From: VXNE01 sp965200505
GTDB taxonomy: Bacteria; Pseudomonadota; Gammaproteobacteria; Pseudomonadales; Azotimanducaceae
Direction of reading: 5' to 3'
NCBI GenBank assembly: GCA_965200505.1
Contig: OZ241343.1
Span: forward strand, 3,844,001 to 3,908,000
Length of the DNA stretch: 64,000 nt
Position numbers and translations under genes: made by a program. A model generated the notes under the pieces. That model did no database searches. It saw only the letters and a program-made list of their open reading frames with translations, and was not told where the DNA came from. Of the stretch, positions 48,943 to 57,249 are shown in pieces (positions within the stretch are counted from its first letter, which is position 1; every line of letters starts with the position of its first letter).

Positions 48943-49721
48943 CCATCAGCGCCCGCCCGTTAAGCGCCACCGCCCTCCGCGGCCTGCCGATGGTGCAGGC
49001 CGGGGATGACCTCCCTGCCCTGCTGCTCGCGGCAATGGCCGACCAACGCATCGCCCTCCAAACCGGCGACGTGCTGGCGGTGGCGCAAAAGATCGTCTCG
49101 AAGGCGGAAGGGCGCTTGGTGCGCCTGGCCAGCGTGACGCCATCCGACGCGGCCCGAACCCTCGCCCAAGAGACGGACAAGGACCCGCGCTTGGTGCAAC
49201 TCATACTGGATGAATCCACGGAAGTGGTGCGCAAGAAGCCCGGGGTGCTCATCGTGCGGCATCGGCTCGGCATCGTGGTGGCGCACGCCGGCATCGATCA
49301 ATCCAACATTGAGCACGGCGATGGCGTGGCCGACGAGGCCGCCCTGCTGTTGCCGGAAGACCCAGATGCTTCCGCCGCGCACTTGAGAGAGGCCATTCAC
49401 AGCCGCACCGGGCACCGCGTCGGCGTCGTCATCACAGACAGCGCCAACCGCCCGTGGCGCCTCGGCACCGTGGGCATCGCCATCGGCGCGGCGGGGATTC
49501 AGGCGTTGGATGACCGACGCGGCGGCGTTGATCTCTTCGGGCGCGAAATGAACGTCACGCTCATCAACCGCGCGGACAGCATCGCGGCGCTCGCGACATT
49601 GGTGATGGGCGAGACGACCGAAGGCACCCCCGCCGCCGTGGTGAAGGGGCTCCCCCACGACGAACAGAACGAGCCGGCGGCATCCATCGTGCGCCCGCTG
49701 GAAGAGGATCTGTTTCGATGA
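48939..49721 (+). CDS. cofE: Coenzyme F420:L-glutamate ligase
   Basis: The protein has about 260 residues. It begins TISARPLSATALRGLPMVQAGDDLPALL, which aligns with the CofE N-terminus, and has AQKIVSKAEGR, the metal-binding ITDSANRPWRLGTVGIAIG region and DLFGREMNVTLIN. It adds the first glutamates to F420-0 using GTP. No ATG lies at the family start: the only candidate is CTG 48939, which overlaps the fno stop as CTGA. ATG 48990 would cut off conserved residues. Confidence 0.9.
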   Translation: MTISARPLSATALRGLPMVQAGDDLPALLLAAMADQRIALQTGDVLAVAQKIVSKAEGRLVRLASVTPSDAARTLAQETDKDPRLVQLILDESTEVVRKKPGVLIVRHRLGIVVAHAGIDQSNIEHGDGVADEAALLLPEDPDASAAHLREAIHSRTGHRVGVVITDSANRPWRLGTVGIAIGAAGIQALDDRRGGVDLFGREMNVTLINRADSIAALATLVMGETTEGTPAAVVKGLPHDEQNEPAASIVRPLEEDLFR

Positions 49722-50689
49722 AGGTGGTGGCGCTCACCGGCGGCATCGGCGGCGCCAAGCTCGCGCTGGGGTTCGCCAAGGCGTTGCCGGCCGAGGACAC
49801 CACGTTCGTGGTGAACACCGGCGACGACTTCGAGCACTTGGGCTTCCACATCTCGCCAGACATCGACACCCTCGTTTACACGTTGGCCGGCGAAGCGAGC
49901 CCGGAAGCGGGTTGGGGGCGCCGCGGCGAGACTTGGCAGTTCATGGCGGCACTCAAAGCGCTCGGTGGCGAGACGTGGTTCAAGCTCGGCGACAAGGATT
50001 TGGCGCTCCATGTGGCGCGACGGCAAGTGCTCGCCGAAGGCGCCACGCTCACCGCCGCGACGGCGAAACTCAGCCGGCGGCTCGGCGTGGCCCAAGCGGT
50101 GCTGCCGATGTCGGACGACCCGGTGCGCACCATCGTCGAAACGCCGAACGGGCCGCTCGCCTTCCAGCACTACTTCGTGCGAGACCGCTGCGCCCCCACG
50201 GTGACGGGCTTCGCATTCGCGGGCATCGAATCCGCCCAAGTGAATCCACGCCTCGAGGCGGCCCTCACCGCACGGCCAGACGCCATCGTCATTTGCCCAT
50301 CGAACCCGTTCGTTTCCATCGACCCCATCTTGGGTGTGCCGCGCCTCAAAGACTTGCTGCGCGCCAGCGGAGCGCCGGTGGTGGCCGTCTCACCCATCGT
50401 CGGTGGCCGGGCGATCAAAGGGCCGACGGCGAAGATGATGCGGGAACTCGCCATCCCGACCACGGCCGAAGCAGTGGCGCGACACTACCGGGAGTTCATC
50501 GACGGCTTCATCCTGGACGAAGAGGATGCCGCGGCCGAACCCGCTGTCGCGCGCCTCGGCATCGCCACCCATGTGGCGCAAACGGTGATGCGCACCTTGG
50601 AAGACCGCCTGGCCCTCGCCCGCACCGCACTCGACTTCGCCGCCGCCTTGCGCCTCTCGCGCAGCCGTGCCGCCGGCACCGGGCCATGA
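49718..50689 (+). CDS. cofD: 2-phospho-L-lactate (or analogue) transferase CofD
   Basis: The protein has 323 residues. It opens MKVVALTGGIGGAKLALGFAKAL, the CofD nucleotide-binding loop, and contains VNTGDDFEHLGFHISPDIDTLVYTLAG, LAFQHYFVRDRC and ICPSNPFVSIDPILG. It joins the activated phospho-acid to Fo, giving F420-0 or a dehydro/3PG variant depending on CofC. ATG overlaps the cofE stop as ATGA. Confidence 0.95.
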   Translation: MKVVALTGGIGGAKLALGFAKALPAEDTTFVVNTGDDFEHLGFHISPDIDTLVYTLAGEASPEAGWGRRGETWQFMAALKALGGETWFKLGDKDLALHVARRQVLAEGATLTAATAKLSRRLGVAQAVLPMSDDPVRTIVETPNGPLAFQHYFVRDRCAPTVTGFAFAGIESAQVNPRLEAALTARPDAIVICPSNPFVSIDPILGVPRLKDLLRASGAPVVAVSPIVGGRAIKGPTAKMMRELAIPTTAEAVARHYREFIDGFILDEEDAAAEPAVARLGIATHVAQTVMRTLEDRLALARTALDFAAALRLSRSRAAGTGP

Positions 50690-51357
50690 CCACCGGGGCG
50701 TTGCCGGACGGCATCTGGGCCGTGGTGCCGTTCAAGGGCGCCAGCGGCGCCAAGGGACGCCTCGCCCCGCACTTGAGCGAAGCGGAACGCAGCGGACTGG
50801 TGCTGGCGATGGCCCGCGACGTGCTGGCGACGCTCAGCCAGGCCCCGCTTGCCGGCATCGCCATCGTGTCGCGCTCCGCCACCGCCCGAGACCTCGCCGC
50901 CACATTCGGCGCCACCTTCGTGAAAGAAACCGCTACGAGCTTGACCGGTGCCGTCACTGAGGCGAGCGAGTTCGTGGCCAACCGCGGCGGCGCCGGCACG
51001 ATGATCGTCCATGCCGACGTGCCGGCGGTGGCCAGCGCCGACATCGACGCGGCATTGCGCGGCCACGAACGAGTGACGCTGGTGCCGGACCGCCACGACA
51101 TCGGCACCAATTGCATCGTGGCCACCCCGCCGAACGCGATGCCCTACCAATTCGATGGCACGAGCTTCGCGCCGCACCAAGCGCTGGCGCGGGGCGCCGG
51201 CATCGAGCCGCGCATCGTGCGAACGCCCGGCCTCGGCCTCGACATCGACACCATCGACGCGCTCCTGGACTTCGCCCAGTCGCCAAGCGCCACCGAGGCA
51301 TGGCGCTACCTGAACGCGCATGGTGTGGTTTCGCGCTTGCTCGACACGCATAATTGA
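50686..51357 (+). CDS. cofC: Phospholactate (or analogue) guanylyltransferase CofC
   Basis: The protein has 223 residues. WAVVPFKGASGAKGRLAPHLSEAER is the nucleotidyl-transferase start, with MIVHADVPAVASADIDAAL and DRHDIGTNCIVATPPN further on. It activates 2-phospholactate, phosphoenolpyruvate or 3-phosphoglycerate as the GDP adduct for CofD; which one cannot be told from sequence by eye. ATG overlaps the cofD stop as ATGA. Confidence 0.92.
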   Translation: MTTGALPDGIWAVVPFKGASGAKGRLAPHLSEAERSGLVLAMARDVLATLSQAPLAGIAIVSRSATARDLAATFGATFVKETATSLTGAVTEASEFVANRGGAGTMIVHADVPAVASADIDAALRGHERVTLVPDRHDIGTNCIVATPPNAMPYQFDGTSFAPHQALARGAGIEPRIVRTPGLGLDIDTIDALLDFAQSPSATEAWRYLNAHGVVSRLLDTHN

Positions 51358-51379
51358 CGCTCGCTCCGTGGGGAAAGCC

Positions 51380-53839
51380 ATGCACTCCAACGACGCTTTG
51401 ACGGCCGCGCTCGCCGGCGAGTTGCCCAGCCACGCCCAAGCCTTGGCCTTGGCGGACTTCGAGGACACGACGGCGCTCGTGGCCGCCGCCGGCGAACTGC
51501 GTGACCGCGGGTTTGGCAACGTCGTCACCTACTCGCGCAAGGTGTTCATTCCCTTGACGCACCTCTGCCGCGACGTCTGCCACTACTGCACGTTCGCGCA
51601 GACGCCGAAGAAGATCGAAGCCCCCTACATGCCGCTGGACGCAGTGCTTGAAGTGGCCAAGCGCGGCGCGGCGCTCGGCTGCAAGGAGGCGCTGTTCACC
51701 TTGGGCGAGAAGCCCGAGCTGCGCTATCGGGCGGCGCGGGAAGCCTTGGCGGCGCTGGGCTGCGAGACGACTTTGGATTATCTCGCCAAGGCGGCGCGGG
51801 CGGTGCTTAAGGAAACCGGCCTGCTGCCCCACTTGAATCCCGGCAACATGACGCCGGCGGAGATCGAAACATTGCGTCCCTTGGCGCCTTCCATGGGCAT
51901 CATGCTGGAATCCGCCTCCGAGCGCCTCACGCAGAAGGGCATGCCGCACTACGGCTCGCCAGACAAGGTGCCGGCGGTGCGTCTGAAAACGCTGCGCGAC
52001 GCGGGCCGGGCGCGTGTGCCGTTCACCACCGGCATCCTCATCGGCATCGGCGAGACACGCCGCGAACGCATCGAATCGCTGCTCGCCATCCGCGACATCC
52101 ACCAAGAACACGGCCACATCCAAGAGCTCATCGTGCAGAACTTCCGCGCCAAGCCGGGCACGAAGATGCGCTCGGCGCCGGAGCCGGACCTGAACGAGCT
52201 GCTTTGGACCATCGCCATCGCCCGCATCCTCTTCGGCGCCGGCATGAGCGTGCAGGCACCGCCGAACTTGAGCCCGGGCGTACTGCCCCAGATCGTCGCG
52301 GCAGGCATTGACGATTGGGGTGGCGTTTCGCCGCTGACGCCGGACTTTGTGAACCCCGAAGCACCGTGGCCGCACCTTGAGGATCTGCGCCGCGAAACCG
52401 CACTGGCCGGCAAACATCTGCACGAGCGGCTCACCCTCTATCCGCGCTTCGCCCAAGACCCAGAGCGCTGGCTGGACGCGGGGCTGCGCCAGCGCGTGCT
52501 GGATTTGACCGATGGCGAGGGGCTGCCACGCACGGATGATTGGTCGCCGGGCGAAGACACACCCCCGCCGGCGGGTGCCTTGCGTGGCGTTCACCAGCCG
52601 CCTCAGCGCGTTTCCTCCGATGTGGCGGACATCCTCAAACGGGCGCGGGATGGTGTGGACTTGGGCGAAGCGGAAATCGTGCGGCTCATTCGCGCCCGCG
52701 GCGACGACTTCAACGCCGTGGCACAGGCCGCGGACGCATTGCGCCAAGAAGTAAACGGCGATGTGGTGAGCTTTGTGGTGAACCGCAACATCAACTACAC
52801 CAACATCTGCTATTTCAAGTGCCAGTTCTGCGCTTTCTCCAAAGGCAAACTGGCCGAGAACCTACGCGGACGCCCCTATGACCTGAGCCACGAGGAAATC
52901 CAGCGGCGCGTGGTTGAGGCGTGGGGGCGGGGCGGCACTGAGGTGTGCATGCAGGGTGGGATTCATCCCGAATACACCGGGCAGACGTACATCGACATCG
53001 TGAAGGCCGTGAAGGACGCGGTGCCCGAGATGCATGTGCATGCGTTCTCGCCGCTTGAGGTTTGGCAAGGTTCCGCCACCTCCAACCACACCTTGGCGGA
53101 TTACTTGGCGGCGCTCAAGGCAGCCGGCCTCGACACCCTGCCCGGCACCGCGGCGGAAATCCTCGACGACGAGGTGCGCGCCGTGATCTGCCCAGACAAG
53201 ATCAACACCGCGCAATGGCTCGAAGTGATGGAGACCGCGCACCGGGTGGGCTTCAAGACCACGGCGACCATCATGTATGGCCACGTCGATCAGCCGCAAC
53301 ACAGGGCGCGTCATCTCATGCGCATCCGCGACCTGCAGAAGCGCACCGGCGGCTTCACTGAGTTCGTGCCGCTGCCGTTCGTCCACATGGAGGCACCCAT
53401 GTACTTGAAAGGCAAGGCGCGGCGCGGGCCAACCTTCCGCGAAGCGATCTTGGTGCATGCCGTGGCCCGCCTCGCCCTGCACCCGCACATCACGAACATT
53501 CAAGCCAGTTGGGTGAAGCTGGGGCATGAGGGCGTGGTGGCCGCGTTAAACGCCGGTTGCAACGACTTGGGCGGCACGCTGATGAACGAGAGCATCACCC
53601 GCGCCGCCGGCACGGTGCATGGACAGGAAACCACACCCCGCCGAATGCGCGCCCTGATTGAATCCTCGGGCCGGGTGCCCCGGCAACGCGGCACAGACTA
53701 CGGCGACGTGGATGTCGCCATCATCGAACGCGGCCTCGCCGCCGGCGAGCTATTGGACATCATCAACACCCCAGCGCGGAAATACGAACGCAAGGGGAAG
53801 CGGGAACTGGTGCGGAACCCGGTTCTGGCCGGCGGATAG
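51380..53839 (+). CDS. fbiC: Fo synthase, fused CofG-CofH radical SAM protein (FbiC)
   Basis: The protein has 819 residues with two radical SAM domains: CRDVCHYC at about residue 63 (CofG half, residues 30-360) and CYFKCQFC at about residue 475 (CofH half, 450-810). Together they build the Fo chromophore from tyrosine and the flavin precursor 5-amino-6-ribitylaminouracil. The fused form is the actinobacterial FbiC architecture. ATG 51380 is preceded by GGGGAAAG and lies 22 bases after the cofC stop. Confidence 0.96.
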   Translation: MHSNDALTAALAGELPSHAQALALADFEDTTALVAAAGELRDRGFGNVVTYSRKVFIPLTHLCRDVCHYCTFAQTPKKIEAPYMPLDAVLEVAKRGAALGCKEALFTLGEKPELRYRAAREALAALGCETTLDYLAKAARAVLKETGLLPHLNPGNMTPAEIETLRPLAPSMGIMLESASERLTQKGMPHYGSPDKVPAVRLKTLRDAGRARVPFTTGILIGIGETRRERIESLLAIRDIHQEHGHIQELIVQNFRAKPGTKMRSAPEPDLNELLWTIAIARILFGAGMSVQAPPNLSPGVLPQIVAAGIDDWGGVSPLTPDFVNPEAPWPHLEDLRRETALAGKHLHERLTLYPRFAQDPERWLDAGLRQRVLDLTDGEGLPRTDDWSPGEDTPPPAGALRGVHQPPQRVSSDVADILKRARDGVDLGEAEIVRLIRARGDDFNAVAQAADALRQEVNGDVVSFVVNRNINYTNICYFKCQFCAFSKGKLAENLRGRPYDLSHEEIQRRVVEAWGRGGTEVCMQGGIHPEYTGQTYIDIVKAVKDAVPEMHVHAFSPLEVWQGSATSNHTLADYLAALKAAGLDTLPGTAAEILDDEVRAVICPDKINTAQWLEVMETAHRVGFKTTATIMYGHVDQPQHRARHLMRIRDLQKRTGGFTEFVPLPFVHMEAPMYLKGKARRGPTFREAILVHAVARLALHPHITNIQASWVKLGHEGVVAALNAGCNDLGGTLMNESITRAAGTVHGQETTPRRMRALIESSGRVPRQRGTDYGDVDVAIIERGLAAGELLDIINTPARKYERKGKRELVRNPVLAGG

Positions 53840-53875
53840 CGGGGAGGTGTGGCGGCCGCTCGCGCACGCCCGCCA

Positions 53876-54256
53876 TCACCGAATCGTTCTGATTTCGATG
53901 TCGAGCTGCAGTTCCCGCCACATTCGATCTGCCATGTAAACGGTGCCACCGTCCTCCATGCCCAACGCCAGACACGACCGGTCTCCCAGCGACAACCCGA
54001 AACGGGCTGTTGCCTCTCGGAGCCTACCGGCCACGTCCGCTTGGGCCCCGGACAGCGGGATGAAGGCCAAGCCGAGCGACTGCAAGCTCCGCCGGAGCTC
54101 CGCCGCTTCGTCCGCTGTCGGCGTTATCTTCTGCACGACCTCGGCCCAGTTGACGGTGGAAACTACCGCTCGGCCAATCGTCGCCTTGACGATCTCCGCG
54201 CCGGTTTCCTGCTGCAAGTAGGCGAGCAGCGCTGACGCATCCAATACTGCACTCAC
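53876..54256 (-). CDS. vapC: PIN-domain ribonuclease toxin (VapC)
   Basis: The protein has 126 residues. The PIN acidic residues appear in VLDASALLAYLQQETG (first Asp), VVSTVNWAEVVQKI (Glu) and LSLGDRSCLALGM (Asp). VapC toxins cut specific RNAs and are held in check by their antitoxin. Its ATG overlaps the antitoxin stop as ATGA, the standard VapBC arrangement. Confidence 0.9.
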   Translation of the reverse strand: MSAVLDASALLAYLQQETGAEIVKATIGRAVVSTVNWAEVVQKITPTADEAAELRRSLQSLGLAFIPLSGAQADVAGRLREATARFGLSLGDRSCLALGMEDGGTVYMADRMWRELQLDIEIRTIR

Positions 54257-54513
54257 GGTGTTTCGCGCCGTGCCTCTTCGCGTCGCTCCGCAATCAGCTC
54301 ATCGGCGAGACTGCGCCCCTTGAACTTTCGGAAGTAGGCGCGAAGCCGCCGTTCCACGACATCGCTCTTTTCCACGACCAGTCGCTCGTTGTCCACGCAG
54401 GCAACGAGGCGATCGCCAGGCTGGAAGCCAAGCGCCTTGCGAATGGGCGCGGGAACGACGAGGCGACCTTGTGGACCCAAGCGCACGCTAGTCCGCGGGA
54501 TTGACATTGCCAT
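54253..54513 (-). CDS. vapB: AbrB/SpoVT-type antitoxin (VapB)
   Basis: The protein has 86 residues. The swapped-hairpin AbrB fold is seen in SVRLGPQGRLVVPAPIRKALGFQPGDRLVACVDNERLVVEK, followed by a C-terminal part rich in Arg and Glu (RRLRAYFRKFKGRSLADELIAERREEA) that should bind the toxin. It probably represses its own promoter. The 148 bases upstream (54514-54661) show nothing else I can support. Confidence 0.88.
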   Translation of the reverse strand: MAMSIPRTSVRLGPQGRLVVPAPIRKALGFQPGDRLVACVDNERLVVEKSDVVERRLRAYFRKFKGRSLADELIAERREEARRETP

Positions 54514-54661
54514 ATTTCCGTTACCATGCCACAATACATGATCTTGGCACAGGTGTCTGGACGTGGCAACTCCGGCTGCGCGGCGGTGCAACGAAGGTCT
54601 AGCAGTTGCCCCACACAGCGCCAATCCAATCGTTGCTCGGAAAGCCGAACGTCGGCAGCGC

Positions 54662-55094
54662 TGCCTACCCGCCATCCCCCATCGCGGCGAAGCGCTGTTC
54701 GATTTCCTGCTGCGTGAGCTGTTCCACGACGGCGCAGATGGTCCAACGGTTGCCGCCGGCGTCGCGCACCGTCGCCGCCCGATAGCCGTAGAGTTGGTCC
54801 GACGGGGCGGCGAGGGACACCGCGCCGGCGTCGAGCGCCCGTTGGTAGGTCGCGTCCACGGCAACCGCGTCATCGACGTAGAGCGACAGTGAAGCCGGCA
54901 TGGGATCGTCACCCGGCATGGGATCGCCGAACATCACCACGGAATCGCCGATGCGAATCTCCGCATGGCCAATGGAGCCATCAGGGCCGTCGTAGCGCTC
55001 GACCACCGTGCCGTCGAACGCCTGCTCGACGAACTGCAGAACCGCCGCCGCGTTATGGACGCTGGCACCTGGCGTGATGACGTGATGGCCTTCG
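54662..55094. repeat. Duplicated VOC segment, copy 1
   Basis: This 433-base segment is a direct repeat of 55678-56111, differing at a small number of positions by eye. It ends sharply at the junction with the IS110 remnant. Confidence 0.88.
54665..55093 (-). pseudogene. VOC-family protein, 5'-truncated copy
   Basis: The frame from EGHHVITPGASVHNAAAVL through the C-terminus (FAAMGDGG, TAG stop) is intact and matches the complete copy at 55682-56128, but the first six codons, the start and the ribosome site are missing, replaced by the IS110-family fragment from 55095. Translation could only begin at an internal GTG (55006), giving 113 residues without the first beta strands. Probably non-functional. 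Confidence 0.8.
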
Positions 55095-55677
55095 CCTGGC
55101 GGGGGTGGCGCCGATGACGCGCGAGTCGGGGAACTGGAAGGGCCGGAGCTACATCAAGGGCGGCCGACGGCGGGCGCGGCGGCTTCTCTACATGGCGGCG
55201 CTGAGCGCCATCCGCTGCAATCCCGACCTCGCGGCCAAGTACCGGCAGCTGGTCGAATGCGGCAAGCCGCCGAAGGTCGCCCTGGTGGCCGTCATGCGCA
55301 AGCTGCTCCTGCTCGCCAACGTCCTGCTCCGCGACGACCGGCTCTGGACGCCGCGGCCCGGCGACCAGCCCGACACGCCGCTGGCGGAGGCGGCCGAGGA
55401 CGCCGACGGCCCTTCGGGCCTTGGCGAAGGGAGCCTTGGCGACCGCAGCCAAGGCCCGAAGGGCCAGCCGCCAGCCTCCGCCGCCCCCGCCGGACTGCAG
55501 CCGAGCGCGGGCATCCCTCCGCTTCCGACGCCCGCTTGAGCATCCGAAGTCGGAACCAGGGAGCGGAGCAGGCAACACCAGCCGAACCGCACGGAAGGAC
55601 AAGGCGCCACATGGAATGCTGTCCCCTTGGGGACGCTTGCAAACATAGATACTCGAGCCTTAACGGGCCCGCCACTT
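55095..55677 (+). mobile_element. IS110-family insertion sequence remnant
   Basis: The segment between the two VOC copies carries only the 3' end of an IS110-type transposase gene followed by about 138 bases. The perfect inverted repeat GTCCCC-TT-GGGGAC at 55621-55634 may be part of the element end. No N-terminal DEDD domain is present, so it cannot move by itself. Confidence 0.75.
55096..55539 (+). pseudogene. IS110-family transposase, C-terminal fragment
   Basis: About 147 codons. LAGVAPMTRESGNWKGRSYIKGGRRRARRLLYMAAL and KPPKVALVAVMRKLLLLANVLLRD match the transposase IS116/IS110/IS902 C-terminal domain (its Ser is in RESGNW). The catalytic N-terminal two-thirds is missing. The last 45 codons are low-complexity (GPSGLGEGSLGDRSQGPKG) and unlike a normal IS110 tail. 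Confidence 0.8.
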
Positions 55678-56111
55678 TGCCTCACCCGCCATCCCCCATC
55701 GCGGCGAAGCGTTGTTCGATTTCCTGCTGCGTGAGCTGTTCCACGACGGCGCAGATGGTCCAGCGGTTGCCGCCGGCGTCGCGCACCGTGGCTGCCCGAT
55801 AGCCGTAGAGTTGATCCGACGGTGCGGCGAGGGACACCGCGCCGGCGTCGAGCGCTCGTTGGTAGGTCGCGTCCACGGCTGCCGCGTCATCGACATAGAA
55901 CGACAGTGAAGCTGGCATGGGATCGTCGCCGGGCATGGGGTCGCCGAACATCACCACGGAATCACCGATGCGAATCTCGGCATGGCCAATGGAACCATCG
56001 GGGCCGTCGTAGCGTTCGACCACCGTGCCGTCGAACGCCTGCTCGACGAACCGCAAAACCGCCGCCGCGTTATGGACGCTGGCACCCGGCGTGATGACGT
56101 GATGGCCTTCG
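55678..56111. repeat. Duplicated VOC segment, copy 2
   Basis: Direct repeat partner of 54662-55094, offset by about 1,017 bases. This copy keeps the gene's start region. Confidence 0.88.
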
Positions 56112-56128
56112 GGGCGTGGGAAAGACAT
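55682..56128 (-). CDS. VOC (glyoxalase/bleomycin-resistance) family protein, complete copy
   Basis: The protein has 148 residues with two VOC half-modules: PGASVHNAAAVLRFVEQAFDG...GHAEIRIGDSVVMFGDPMPG and SLSFYVDDAAAVDATYQRALDAGA...GYRAATVRDAGGNRWTICAVVE. It resembles PhnB/YkcB-like VOC proteins; reaction unknown. AGGAGG six bases upstream of ATG 56128 is an ideal ribosome site. It is the last gene of the minus-strand transporter cluster. Confidence 0.85.
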   Translation of the reverse strand: MSFPRPEGHHVITPGASVHNAAAVLRFVEQAFDGTVVERYDGPDGSIGHAEIRIGDSVVMFGDPMPGDDPMPASLSFYVDDAAAVDATYQRALDAGAVSLAAPSDQLYGYRAATVRDAGGNRWTICAVVEQLTQQEIEQRFAAMGDGG

Positions 56129-56238
56129 GGCGATCCTCCTGTGTGGGTCGGCCACCCTAGACTACTTGGCGCGGCGCTCGCAACCCGATGCGGTCTCTCG
56201 CCGGCCCGCTTCGCCAGCGGCGGCATCCGCCGCCACCC

Positions 56239-57249
56239 CTACCCGTCGTAAAGATGGCATGCCACCACCGCGCCGCCTTGCTTCACGAGTGCCGGCGTCT
56301 CTTCCGCGCACCGTGCCATCGCTTGGGGGCATCGGGGGTGGAAGCGGCAGCCGGCTGGGGGGTTGCGGGCGCTGGGGACTTCGCCGGCGATGAGGTCGTG
56401 GGGGCGGGTGGCATCCAGTTCGGGGTTCGGCAGTGGCACGGCGGCGAGCAGTGCTTGGGTGTAGGGGTGCTTGGGTGCTTGGAATAGCTCGTCGCGTGGG
56501 GCGATCTCCACCACCCTGCCCAAGTACATCACGCCGATGCGGTCGCTGATGTGGCGCACCACGGAAAGGTCATGGGCGATGAACAGGTAGGTCAACCCCA
56601 ACTGCGTCTGTAGGTCCATGAGGAGATTCACCACTTGGGCTTGAATGGACACGTCGAGCGCCGACACGGGTTCGTCGCAAATCAATAGGCTGGGTGAAAG
56701 TGCGAGCGCTCGGGCGATGCCGATGCGCTGGCGCTGGCCACCGGAGAACTCGTGCGGGTAGTGTTCGGCCATGTGGGGCAACAGGCCCACCAGCGCCATG
56801 AGCTCGCGCACACGGTTTCGGTACGCCGCCTTGTCTTTGGCCAAACCATGCACCACGAGCGGTTCGCCAATCACATCCCGCACTTTCATGCGTGGATTGA
56901 GGGAGCCGAAGGGGTCTTGATAAACCATCTGCATCCGCCGGCGAAGCGGGCGCATGGCGGCGGCGGTCAAATGCGTGATGTCGTGCCCTTCAAACACGAT
57001 GCGGCCAGCCGTCGGCTCGAGCATCCGCAGCACAGCTAGGGCCGTGGTGGATTTGCCGCAGCCGCTCTCCCCCACCAGACCAAACGTCTCGCCCCGCCGT
57101 AGCCAGAACGAGACTTCATCCACCGCCTTCACTGAGCCGATGCGCTTTTGCAGCACTACGCCAGACGTCACCGGAAAGTGAACCTGAAGCCGATCCACCC
57201 ACAGCAGCGCGTCATCGGGCGGGGATTGCGGCGCGGCGCCGGCAGTCAT
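56239..57249 (-). CDS. Dipeptide/oligopeptide ABC transporter ATPase (DppF/OppF type)
   Basis: The protein has 336 residues: Walker A GLVGESGCGKSTTALAVL, signature EFSGGQRQRIGIARAL, Walker B LLICDEPVSALDVS, and the C-terminal oligopeptide-transport extension with GCRFHPRCPQAMARC, whose cysteines bind an iron-sulfur cluster in the family. ATG 57249 overlaps the preceding ATPase stop as ATGA. Confidence 0.93.
   Translation of the reverse strand: MTAGAAPQSPPDDALLWVDRLQVHFPVTSGVVLQKRIGSVKAVDEVSFWLRRGETFGLVGESGCGKSTTALAVLRMLEPTAGRIVFEGHDITHLTAAAMRPLRRRMQMVYQDPFGSLNPRMKVRDVIGEPLVVHGLAKDKAAYRNRVRELMALVGLLPHMAEHYPHEFSGGQRQRIGIARALALSPSLLICDEPVSALDVSIQAQVVNLLMDLQTQLGLTYLFIAHDLSVVRHISDRIGVMYLGRVVEIAPRDELFQAPKHPYTQALLAAVPLPNPELDATRPHDLIAGEVPSARNPPAGCRFHPRCPQAMARCAEETPALVKQGGAVVACHLYDG

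Noticed and set aside
48990..49721. Starting cofE at the first ATG (48990)
   Set aside because: It would remove the conserved residues before the GDDL motif, whereas CTG 48939 restores them and fits the overlap pattern.
55257..55802. 181-codon Arg/Pro-rich frame overlapping the IS110 remnant and VOC gene
   Set aside because: It spans two unrelated coding segments in other frames and has no domain.
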